A stretch of DNA of 64,000 bases, taken from contig NZ_LECT01000015.1 of assembly GCF_001027925.1 (NCBI RefSeq), positions 124,001-188,000 on the forward strand, given 5' to 3'. This stretch comes from Rhodopirellula islandica. GTDB lineage: Bacteria > Planctomycetota > Planctomycetia > Pirellulales > Pirellulaceae. The notes beneath the pieces are model-generated. The model saw only the letters and a list, made by a program, of their open reading frames with translations. It was not told where the DNA came from and ran no database searches. Positions 17,401-24,328 of this stretch are shown piece by piece (the first letter of the stretch is position 1; the number at the start of each line of letters is the position of its first letter). A program made the translations under genes and the position numbers.

Positions 17401-18013
17401 ATGTGGGACTGGGACCCTGGCTAGTAGGCTGTGAAGTTGCTGACGGATTAGAAGGACTGTCGTCTGGGCCCGACTCGCCAGGATCCGTCCACTGCGTTGG
17501 AGTGAGCGTTGGTAGAGGAAAATCAGTTGGTTGACAAACGCCCCCCGTGCTCACGCGGTCGAACGAGCCAACGTGAGCCAACCAGTCCCATTCCTGCCAG
17601 GTCGGCGAACCGGTGCCCATTGAGTCCACCGCGTCACCACAAGACATCGTACTACTCAAGGTCCCAGACATTGTCGCTGAAGATGACGACGTCATGTCAT
17701 CTGATGATGGAGTCCCCGCACCGGTATCGGGCCGACAACCATCGGCGGGAGTCATGATTGTCCCTTCCGGGCAACCACGGGAAAGGTAGGCGTCAGACGT
17801 TTGAACCCCGGATGACAGGGGAAACGGAGTTGGGTCGGCAAGCGTGCCGTCCGCCGCCAGCATCAGCCGCTGCGTCAACATCTCCACTCGCAGCAAACGC
17901 CGGTGGACCAACTGCCGGCGGGACAGTTTCTGAACCTCGTTACCGGCGTCACTTTCCTGACCGCTCTTGAATCGCATTCCTCTGTCTCCCATTTGGGTGG
18001 AACCAGGACCCAA
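14435..18013 (-). CDS. Large secreted protein with C-terminal class-3 lipase domain
   Basis: The protein has 1192 residues from the first start; M13 (MRFKSGQESDAGNEVQ) is also possible. The N-terminus carries the planctomycete export signature RLLRVEMLTQRLMLAADG. Residues about 100-295 are a Pro/Ser/Thr/Gly-rich linker with repeated PTGDPTSPD-like units and a run of Ser. Beta-rich domains follow, with acidic segments reminiscent of calcium-binding loops (IDSDFDGTFSEAEI, DYDTDSDNQGVIEFSEWEDE). Near residue 996 is TGHSLGGGLASAAYVTSG, the class-3 lipase nucleophile elbow, with FAGTEKEEADFYTDINNAQG upstream. It is probably an extracellular lipase or esterase tethered by a flexible linker. It heads an operon with the ankyrin and sulfotransferase genes. 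Confidence 0.82.
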   Translation of the reverse strand: MGPGSTQMGDRGMRFKSGQESDAGNEVQKLSRRQLVHRRLLRVEMLTQRLMLAADGTLADPTPFPLSSGVQTSDAYLSRGCPEGTIMTPADGCRPDTGAGTPSSDDMTSSSSATMSGTLSSTMSCGDAVDSMGTGSPTWQEWDWLAHVGSFDRVSTGGVCQPTDFPLPTLTPTQWTDPGESGPDDSPSNPSATSQPTSQGPSPTSIPEYPSDPTDGGPTGDGPTGDPTSPDPTSPPDPTSSGLPENDPNPTQPPSPTNWPVPPGPEPVPSPSPSLTPNPSSTPSSSSSSSSCEGDFAIEDIGLYNVDPSKGLREGDSIELHVTLEPYCSSRTPDLTIKIDSDFDGTFSEAEITRHRSEDYMLRHGFTSFYAYAVFKDDGPSPGNATPSDEVLVEVAFGEDQRSYTLEVANVPPAMSNSPVFHAGETEEGMQYYEMTASWRDPSAEEVFLLSVEWPDGVVSEQAFTPDDYRDNLGWYQSVTGKVRRYFEEGESRPGFYPATVTIADDDGGESTVVMQQVELSLNHNDSNENDQDDIFDYGGVSDPDLLRFNFGQFKNELMDEETGYFFLYHPDQTIRLWDSPTKEQRVMGNESIGPYQNGSSGFLDDYAREEGPLPYTLVSYSDQDTLYMEGFELGSSEIEFYWAWDYDKAAESHGGDYVGQPYHPVVYGGKIKATSWGIDYDTDSDNQGVIEFSEWEDELEDNDYAIGKILCLPDGVTACRNRPLALSVLRMPPGLSEANGAVRVRFDELTGKTSSGEIRMTVGGVLLPNAIPTAIEGGGTVITPGHAYDLNQLLYNQNTGQIHVYLQALTASGGNRMKKTIEMLGKPVDRIKATVAVPGRGERTDTIRRMNVEPQSFYEHLNRRDTTGMEDHGTNGQAIRSLLASQLVYDLKGSTDWSLRMLGREEMEFLKIPEDIQEAILDHNVDGLKVALYMDYVSKSFIVSFAGTEKEEADFYTDINNAQGEWTDQYLKAFEIGHYFKFYSATQKYSVLFTGHSLGGGLASAAYVTSGFNADTFNAAGLRREAMYHQDGNGNVLFGADGEATELYPGMKERYLNAAHTVERYYMEHDFLSYFQNHYNTILDDIRVVSNVAVLIGSGPLAHIGKEKLLAWVQDLFHPALGAPYQIDGPYNLDLSGRINWSWLSFVPVEMGLSHKGTVLDYGVFTEEDESLPLDAEDRLRWNILGEFNAL

Positions 18014-18598
18014 GAAGTTCTAGAGCACACCAGCCCTCAATGCAAGGAAATTTGGGATTGCACAATAGCACCACCTCTGCGCAAGAGCCTCCCTCCCAAC
18101 AAAACCATCCACCAAAACGCCACAAGAGGGGTGCCGCACAGGCACCGCCGAACACAAAAGCAATCAGGTCAATCGACTGAATACCCAAGTCATCAAAGGC
18201 TCGCCTGAGCAAACGTTCAGGTCCACAGCGCCACCGACCGCCCCTGAGCCACGTACGGCCTGCCGCCTCACTACGCAAGGTGCCAGCCACTGCGCAAGGT
18301 GCCAGCCACCTTACCGGTTTCATCGCTGCCTAGCGGACGAAATTGCTTTCCACTTGTTTTCCTCGAGGTGGACGCACTGCCAGGCAGAACCGCGGAGCGG
18401 TGAAATCCGAAAGCCTCGGGTTTCAACCCGAGGTCCGGGGGCACCCAGCCCTTCAGGCAAGCCGCGGAGCGGCGGCAGCCGGCTGGAGAAACCGCCCAAC
18501 CTTCGTCGCTCGGCAACTTCGCCCCCACTCATCGGCCGCGGGGCGGTACCTTCGAATGCCACCCGTGAACCAGTTGGCCTTCAACGACAATCCATTCC
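18014..18598. repeat. Repeat-rich intergenic region
   Basis: No gene is seen between the lipase gene and the cytochrome gene. CAAGGTGCCAGCCAC occurs twice (near 18279 and 18296). From 18385 to 18480 there are palindromes of a common planctomycete type: ACCGCGGAGCGGT at 18389, CCTCGGGTT paired with AACCCGAGG at 18414-18433, and GCCGCGGAGCGGCGGC near 18461. Confidence 0.5.
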
Positions 18599-20935
18599 TC
18601 ACTGCCCCGTTTCGTTCATCCGTTCTTGTAGCAATTTCAGGGCGGTCGAAAAGATCTCGACGTCGGGAGCCAGCTCGGCGGCTCGCTGCAGTTGTTTTTC
18701 CGCCGCGGGCAAATCACCGGACAAGTACAACGCCAGTCCGTATCGGTACTGAACGTCGGCGTTGTCAGAAGCCAACTTGGCGTCTCGCCCCAACAAAGGC
18801 AGTTCATCCAGTCGAAGCTGGTTGGCTTTCTCAGAGGCCTGCTTCTGCAACGCATCGAGCGTCCCGCTGCCACCAAACAATTGCACAATCGCTGATTGAG
18901 CCGCTCGGGACTGGCCAGCGGCAGCCACCAATTGATCCAGCATTGCGGCGTAATTCGTCCGCGGACCGGACATTTCCGGCTGAACCCGAATCGCGTTCTC
19001 ATAGGACTGCACCGCTTCCAAGTAGTCCCCGCGTTGTTCACTGAGTGAGGCCCACGCCATGTGAGCACCAGCTCGATCCGAAGCCACCATCAGCTCCTCT
19101 TTGATCGCATCGATCGCTGCATCAGCCTGCTTCTGCCGGGTTCCCGAAAGAGTCTGATAGCCGCCCGACGAAACCAATGCCTTGGTCGCTTCGCTGCGAA
19201 CCAACCGAGAAGGATCCTTCAACAGTGGCGTCAAAATTTTCACCGCGTCCGATGGACTGCTTGCTCCCATCACGCGCGCCGCCGTCGCCCGAAGAATCGG
19301 ATGTTCACTCGGATCCTTCAGCACCGTTTTCGCAGCGGAGATCGCCTCTCGGCCACGACCGTTTTGAAGCAATTCATCCAGCGTTGTCGCACGTGCCAGC
19401 ACCGGAGCGATCTCCGGCGGCTGTGTCACGTACCGCAGTGCTTTGGAAACGATGGCAGAGTCGCCCGTTCGCAGTCCCGCCAAGATCTCGCCATAGTGCG
19501 CCGGAGTCTGACGGTTGTCGCCATACCACTTCTCACAAGCTTCGTCGCACCACTGATCGGTTTTCGAGATCGCCTCGGCAACCTCCTCGTCGCCTTCCGA
19601 AGCGGCCAGCAGCCAATCTTGGTACAGCGTCAGCGAGTCACGTTTGTCCGCGGAAATGCTTTCGAGCTGATCCTTCACATGGCAACTGCTGCATGCGTTG
19701 GGCGTCCCAATGGAAACAGACAGATCCGGCCGGGGAACTCGCAAGCTATGGTCGCGCCGAGGGTCGACTTCCATGTACGTCGTGTGAGGCATGTGGCAAT
19801 TGACGCACTTTGCACCTTCCGAACCCACCGCGTGATGATGGTGCGATGGCACATCGTATTTCCCCGCTGCGTGCTGATGGCAAGACGTGCAGGTTTCGTT
19901 GCCAGGATGCTTCAGTTCCAAAGAGTGCGGGTCATGACAGTCCGTGCATCGGATTCCCTTGTGGAACATCTTGCTCTGCACAAACGATCCATACACATAG
20001 ACTTCGTCTTTGATCTGGCCATCGTCATGGTACGTGTCACCACGAAGCAGTTCCAAATTGAAGTGACTGCAAAACGGATCGCCCGCTTGATAGTCCGCGT
20101 CCAGCACACTGCGTCGACTGTGGCACGGAGCGCAAGCTTCCAACTGCCCGGTTGGATCTTCCCCTTTGAGTTTGGCCAGACCATATCCGTGGTGCCGATC
20201 CCAGAACAACGAATTCCCACGCGCCATCTCAACATGCAGACTGGCGGGACCATGGCAGGCTTCGCAACTGACATCCATCTCCGAAAACGTCGTGTGATAA
20301 GTCAGCGTTCCGACGTCATGATTGGTTTTCAAATTCGTTGAGTGACAATCGGCACACATCGTTTGCCAACGTTGGGCCACGCCCGTCCAGTGCAATGGAT
20401 CGCCTGGCTCGAGCTTTTCCGGCACGTCCGGCGGACGCAAGTAGAACCACTCTTTTCGATTCGTGTCCCAACTGATCCGCAGGACTTGCAGGCGTCCGAT
20501 CTCATCCTCACTGGCCTTCGGATCGCGATCGAACTCGACCATGTATTGCTGAAGCGGATCGACTCCGAACACATACTTCACCTCGAAATCCTGCATCTCA
20601 CCATCGGGACCTTCGGTGTGGATCATGAACCGTCCACCGTCACGAAACAGCCGGTTCTGTAATCCATCATGCTCGAAGATCACGTCGTTGAAATCGCCCA
20701 GCACGGTTTCATCCGTGGCCACGTCCATGGCCAAATCGTGATGCGAACCCTGAAAGGCCAACGACTCCGTCTGGTGACACTCGACGCAGGCATCTCGGCC
20801 GACATAAGTGGCCACGGCGGAATCAGGCAGTCCCGTGAAGTAGTCCGCGGCAACCGCGCCAGCGATCAACACGACCACGGAAACGAAGACCAGCGTCAAC
20901 GGTCGCTTGAGTTGATTTCGAAGGGCGAGCAACAT
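18599..20935 (-). CDS. Octaheme c-type cytochrome with HEAT- and TPR-like repeats
   Basis: I place the start at ATG 20935, because that gives a normal membrane anchor (RPLTLVFVSVVVLIAGAVAA); the frame opens at 20995. Eight CxxCH haem sites are visible in order: CVECH, CADCH, CEACH, CAPCH, CTDCH, CTSCH, CVNCH and CSSCH, all within the first 450 residues. Many other His residues could be distal ligands. After that come HEAT-like helical repeats (ILRATAARVMGASSPSDAVK, SRLVRSEATKALVSSGG), then TPR-like repeats (YLEAVQSYENAIRVQPEMSG, LYLSGDLPAAEKQLQRAAEL). It is a periplasmic or membrane-attached electron carrier with a protein-docking tail. It follows the GTPase/channel operon by 95 bases on the same strand. 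Confidence 0.85.
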   Translation of the reverse strand: MLLALRNQLKRPLTLVFVSVVVLIAGAVAADYFTGLPDSAVATYVGRDACVECHQTESLAFQGSHHDLAMDVATDETVLGDFNDVIFEHDGLQNRLFRDGGRFMIHTEGPDGEMQDFEVKYVFGVDPLQQYMVEFDRDPKASEDEIGRLQVLRISWDTNRKEWFYLRPPDVPEKLEPGDPLHWTGVAQRWQTMCADCHSTNLKTNHDVGTLTYHTTFSEMDVSCEACHGPASLHVEMARGNSLFWDRHHGYGLAKLKGEDPTGQLEACAPCHSRRSVLDADYQAGDPFCSHFNLELLRGDTYHDDGQIKDEVYVYGSFVQSKMFHKGIRCTDCHDPHSLELKHPGNETCTSCHQHAAGKYDVPSHHHHAVGSEGAKCVNCHMPHTTYMEVDPRRDHSLRVPRPDLSVSIGTPNACSSCHVKDQLESISADKRDSLTLYQDWLLAASEGDEEVAEAISKTDQWCDEACEKWYGDNRQTPAHYGEILAGLRTGDSAIVSKALRYVTQPPEIAPVLARATTLDELLQNGRGREAISAAKTVLKDPSEHPILRATAARVMGASSPSDAVKILTPLLKDPSRLVRSEATKALVSSGGYQTLSGTRQKQADAAIDAIKEELMVASDRAGAHMAWASLSEQRGDYLEAVQSYENAIRVQPEMSGPRTNYAAMLDQLVAAAGQSRAAQSAIVQLFGGSGTLDALQKQASEKANQLRLDELPLLGRDAKLASDNADVQYRYGLALYLSGDLPAAEKQLQRAAELAPDVEIFSTALKLLQERMNETGQ

Positions 20936-21030
20936 GAAGGCCGAACAGGGAAGGAAAGGGGAGGGTGGGGCAGGACAGATCAAACCAACCGACAAGTGAT
21001 CCGGTCCTTGGCGAGGCGGGATCTTCGAGT

Positions 21031-21684
21031 TTACTCGCGGGAGGCTTCCAAACCACTCTTCATCAGCTCAACCGCACGCAACCGCATCTGGTAAACAAGA
21101 GTCTCGACCGGCAGCATTTCGACCGGCGGTTTCGCGAGATCTTCGCCGGTGACGATTCGCGGAATTCGTTCGGCTTTCTCAGAAGGAATCGCCCTCTCCA
21201 ATCTTCGTGCGGTCGCCAACAATTGTTCAGCCAAACGAAACGAGGCAGCGGGACCAGACAATGAATCGACATCATTCTTGCCAGCTCCAGAGACCTTTGA
21301 CCGCTGATCAGCCGGATCCGAAAGCGGATCGATTTCGGAATCCAAGACCGACCCATCCAGCACGCTTCCACGTCTCTGAATGATGTTCAACACGTCATCC
21401 AACATCCCATCGCCGGTTGGAACGGGAGCGACGCCCTCAAGAGCCTTTTGGATTTTCTCCGTTGCCCGGTCGGAAGACGGAACCACCGGCGTGTCGACTG
21501 TTGGCAACTCCAACTTTTTCCAATCATCAACCGGTGGCTGAGCGATCGCCAATGTCGCGATCAGTGCCAAAGAGATTCCCGGCACGATCCTGCCACACCA
21601 GCACTTTGTTTGAGCAAGCGGTTGTTGGCTCCATGATCCTTGGCCCATTCGCTTTACCATTGATCCATCCGTTGGTCGATTCAT
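21031..21684 (-). CDS. Exported helical protein downstream of MotA/TolQ-like gene
   Basis: The frame opens far upstream, but that part is antisense-like; the ATG at 21684 overlaps the preceding stop codon by four bases (ATGA) and is the likely start, giving 217 residues. A signal or anchor segment (IVPGISLALIATLAIAQ) follows an N-terminal stretch of about 30 residues. The rest is acidic and helical, with repeated Asp/Leu-rich segments (GDGMLDDVLNIIQRRGSVLD) and a C-terminal helix (VYQMRLRAVELMKSGLEAS). There is no ExbD/TolR or OmpA-like domain. As the last gene of the overlapping set it may be the periplasmic partner of the channel. Confidence 0.6.
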   Translation of the reverse strand: MNRPTDGSMVKRMGQGSWSQQPLAQTKCWCGRIVPGISLALIATLAIAQPPVDDWKKLELPTVDTPVVPSSDRATEKIQKALEGVAPVPTGDGMLDDVLNIIQRRGSVLDGSVLDSEIDPLSDPADQRSKVSGAGKNDVDSLSGPAASFRLAEQLLATARRLERAIPSEKAERIPRIVTGEDLAKPPVEMLPVETLVYQMRLRAVELMKSGLEASRE

Positions 21685-22511
21685 CGGGTTCCATCCTGTT
21701 CGGGAGGCGGTGCTTTTCGGCCGGGCATTTGAGCAGGCGGCACGGCGACAATCCGGCCGCCACCAGGAGTGCTGGCTGAGACCAGTCGGGACGCCGCCGC
21801 AGCACGGCGGCGAAGCGGTGCCAAGGCTCGATCCGCATGCATTGTGACATCGGACAACAACGCGTCCACTCGATTTCGCAGCACGCCCGACGCGGCAAGT
21901 GCTGGAATCGCCACCAGCAATCCACCAACCGTTGTGACCAGTGCTTGATAAATCCCCTCTGCCAAATCTCCCGCACCAGCAGCACCACGAGTCGCGGCGA
22001 CTTGGCGAAACGCGAAAATCATTCCGGTCACCGTTCCCAGCAACCCAACCATCGGAGCCAGGTTGGCAATCATCGCCAGATAATCGATCCGCCGCAGCAT
22101 GCGAGAGGACTGATCCACCAGCGCGTCTTCGACCGACTTTTCGACTTCCGGCCATCCATATTCGCGATGGTTCAATCCAACCGCGATGACCCCCGCCAGA
22201 ACACTTGGATTCTGACGCAGCAAGGTTTCCGCTTCCGCCAATCGCGACGACTGGAGCGCCGTTGCGACTCCTTCACTGAGCTTGTCCGGCACAACATCAC
22301 GACGCCGCAGAGCCAACGATTGATCGACCACCAAGTAGACCGCCGCAATGCTGAAGGCGAGCAACACGAACAAGATCATCAAGCCCGGGATTCCACCGCT
22401 GGTCACAATCGACCAAATGGAATCCGGCTTTGGTGCCGGCACCTCTCCCTGCAACAGAAGCTGCCAGAAAAGCATGTTGTCATTCAGATCGCGAAGCACG
22501 GTTCCCATCAT
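21681..22511 (-). CDS. MotA/TolQ/ExbB-family proton channel subunit
   Basis: The protein has 276 residues. The first membrane segment is GGIPGLMILFVLLAFSIAAV, and the family core has two more: DYLAMIANLAPMVGLLGTVT followed by GMIFAF, and ALVTTVGGLLVAIPALAASG. The LAPMVGLLGTVTGMI stretch is the MotA/TolQ/ExbB signature. Members form pentameric channels that turn proton flow into mechanical work with a two-helix partner (ExbD, TolR, MotB). No such partner is present in this window. The start overlaps the upstream GTPase gene (ATGATG around the TGA stop). The tail is Pro/Arg-rich (AQMPGRKAPPPEQDGTR). Confidence 0.88.
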   Translation of the reverse strand: MMGTVLRDLNDNMLFWQLLLQGEVPAPKPDSIWSIVTSGGIPGLMILFVLLAFSIAAVYLVVDQSLALRRRDVVPDKLSEGVATALQSSRLAEAETLLRQNPSVLAGVIAVGLNHREYGWPEVEKSVEDALVDQSSRMLRRIDYLAMIANLAPMVGLLGTVTGMIFAFRQVAATRGAAGAGDLAEGIYQALVTTVGGLLVAIPALAASGVLRNRVDALLSDVTMHADRALAPLRRRAAAASRLVSASTPGGGRIVAVPPAQMPGRKAPPPEQDGTR

Positions 22512-24328
22512 TGCCCCTCCTCCCCGGTTCGGCCCACCGACAACAAAAACTCTGCATCCGCGAGCAGTGGATCACTCCACGCCAACCGCAGCACCCCATC
22601 ACGTTGCAGTTTCTGAACCAAGTGTTCATGCTCGTCTCGCAACCGACTTTCAATCCGATCGACTCGCCCCTTGGCTTGCGCCCAAGACAAAATCAACATC
22701 GAAAAAACAGCCATGGGCAACACCGACAACAACAAACTGGTCAGCATCATCGACATGTCAGGGCGGGGAAACTTGTTCAAGTCGCCGGCCACGCCTTCGG
22801 CTTGCAGCACATCTCGCATCGTCGAATAACTGGCGTCAAAGTAGCCTCGATAGAGCGCCACGAGCGGCCCGGTCATCAACAACCAAAACAGCAGTGTCCC
22901 GGCCAGCCCAGCGGCATTGGCGAACCAAGTCGTCGTGGATCCCTGAGTGATCGCAGTATCAAACGATTTCTGCGAGGACTCTTGCAGCGTTTCGATCCCC
23001 GCCAAGGAAGCAACCGGGGTGTCGGGAGATGACTCCAGGTCGGCTTCAATGGAACCATGACGCAACTGATTCAACTCCGCTCGAAATCGCCGCGCCATGG
23101 GCCCCAGTCGATCTGCGACCGACGCCGCTGTTCGCTGCCGCAACCCACTGCGCAAGTCCATGTCCGCAGCACGTTGATCATTCAGATTACGGGCTCCGGC
23201 GTAGACCGCCCCGATCAACGAGGGCAAGGACCCCGACAACGACAGCAGCACACGATCCCAGGCTCCATGGGTCAAGTTCAACAGCGACAACACCGTTCGA
23301 TAGGGGAACCAAATCGCGGCGGTGTCCGCCATCAACGACAATCGCAGTCGACTCCGGATCGCAGCCCGCAGTGGCGTCGTCCCACCGAGCAGCGTCCCGG
23401 CCACTTCCGATGGCAACCGAGTGGCTTCCGCGTTTAATCGGTCCACCGCGTTGGTCAGTTCTGGCAACTGAGTTTGCAACACCGAAGCGACTGCGGCAGA
23501 AAAACGGGCGTCGAGCGCGGACAACCGTGTGCTGCGACGCTGATCGCCTCCCCCCGACTCACAGATGGCTTCCTCGATTCGGCGTCCCAATGTTTCCGCC
23601 AACTGAATTCCGATTTCGTCTTCGCCCTGCTCATCAATTTCAAAATCACGGACGATCACGGCAGGAGCAATCTGGCTCTGCGGGGCAGTCGATCGCAACC
23701 GAGCCACCAACGCCTCCACGTCGGCATCGAGCGAATCATCATGGACGTCCGCCATGTTGACCACGGGAATCACAACGGAACCTTCCGAGGCCGCTGCCAA
23801 CCCCGAAACCCTTTGGCTCCGCAATTGATCACGACGAACCACCATCACCAAAACCGACGCGGTCGACAAAGCTCGCTGGGCAACGCCAGCGATTGCTCGT
23901 CGGTCGTCGGTTGCCCCTGGAGCATCGACCAACAAGTACGGCGAACCGATCGATCGCATTTTCCCGGCGTCACAGGCGATGAACCGTTCGTGGCGAGCGT
24001 CCAAGTCAGCGGGCGGTTTGGGACCAATCCAAGTCAACTTCTCCGTGGCTTCGTCCAGCGAATTGCCACTGCGAATGGCATCGACCGGACCACCACGAAT
24101 CATTTGCCGGACCAACCAAGACTTGCCTTGACCGGTGGCTCCCACCACGGCCACCACCACCGAACTGGACACCCGATCGGTCAAAATCATCTCGCGAGCT
24201 TCCGCGTGATCGCGACAAAGCTCGCCGATCTCTCGGCCGGTTTGACTGTTCCCAAGCACACGATCAGCCGCGCGATGGACTCGCTGCAAGAACCGATCCC
24301 CCGAGTCATCCATCACAACCGCATTCAT
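22508..24328 (-). CDS. Dynamin-like GTPase 2 with C-terminal membrane segments
   Basis: The protein has 606 residues. G1/Walker A is GATGQGKSW (about residue 65), G3 is LLVDAPGATDD, and G4 appears as NMAD in VVIPVVNMADVHD, a deviation from NKxD. The middle is long and helical (LRQRTAASVADRLGPMARRF). Two membrane segments lie near the C-terminus (AAGLAGTLLFWLLMTGPLVA and MLTSLLLSVLPMAVFSMLIL), followed by a coiled tail. G domain, helical stalk and membrane insertion near the end fit the bacterial dynamin-like pattern. The YcjX/DUF463 group is an alternative. The start overlaps the stop codon of the other GTPase gene by four bases (ATGA). Confidence 0.75.
   Translation of the reverse strand: MNAVVMDDSGDRFLQRVHRAADRVLGNSQTGREIGELCRDHAEAREMILTDRVSSSVVVAVVGATGQGKSWLVRQMIRGGPVDAIRSGNSLDEATEKLTWIGPKPPADLDARHERFIACDAGKMRSIGSPYLLVDAPGATDDRRAIAGVAQRALSTASVLVMVVRRDQLRSQRVSGLAAASEGSVVIPVVNMADVHDDSLDADVEALVARLRSTAPQSQIAPAVIVRDFEIDEQGEDEIGIQLAETLGRRIEEAICESGGGDQRRSTRLSALDARFSAAVASVLQTQLPELTNAVDRLNAEATRLPSEVAGTLLGGTTPLRAAIRSRLRLSLMADTAAIWFPYRTVLSLLNLTHGAWDRVLLSLSGSLPSLIGAVYAGARNLNDQRAADMDLRSGLRQRTAASVADRLGPMARRFRAELNQLRHGSIEADLESSPDTPVASLAGIETLQESSQKSFDTAITQGSTTTWFANAAGLAGTLLFWLLMTGPLVALYRGYFDASYSTMRDVLQAEGVAGDLNKFPRPDMSMMLTSLLLSVLPMAVFSMLILSWAQAKGRVDRIESRLRDEHEHLVQKLQRDGVLRLAWSDPLLADAEFLLSVGRTGEEGQ

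Noticed and set aside
17112..17534. Gly/Ser/Val repetitive plus-strand frame
   Set aside because: It is the complement of the Pro/Ser/Thr linker of the lipase protein and so only looks like a structural repeat protein.
19061..20341. 426-codon plus-strand frame opposite the octaheme cytochrome
   Set aside because: The minus strand has eight haem sites and repeats; the plus frame has none of the signs of a real protein.
21685..22155. N-terminal extension of the exported helical protein up to 22155
   Set aside because: This part lies entirely within the MotA/TolQ-like gene in another frame; the ATG at 21684 overlapping the stop codon fits the operon pattern.
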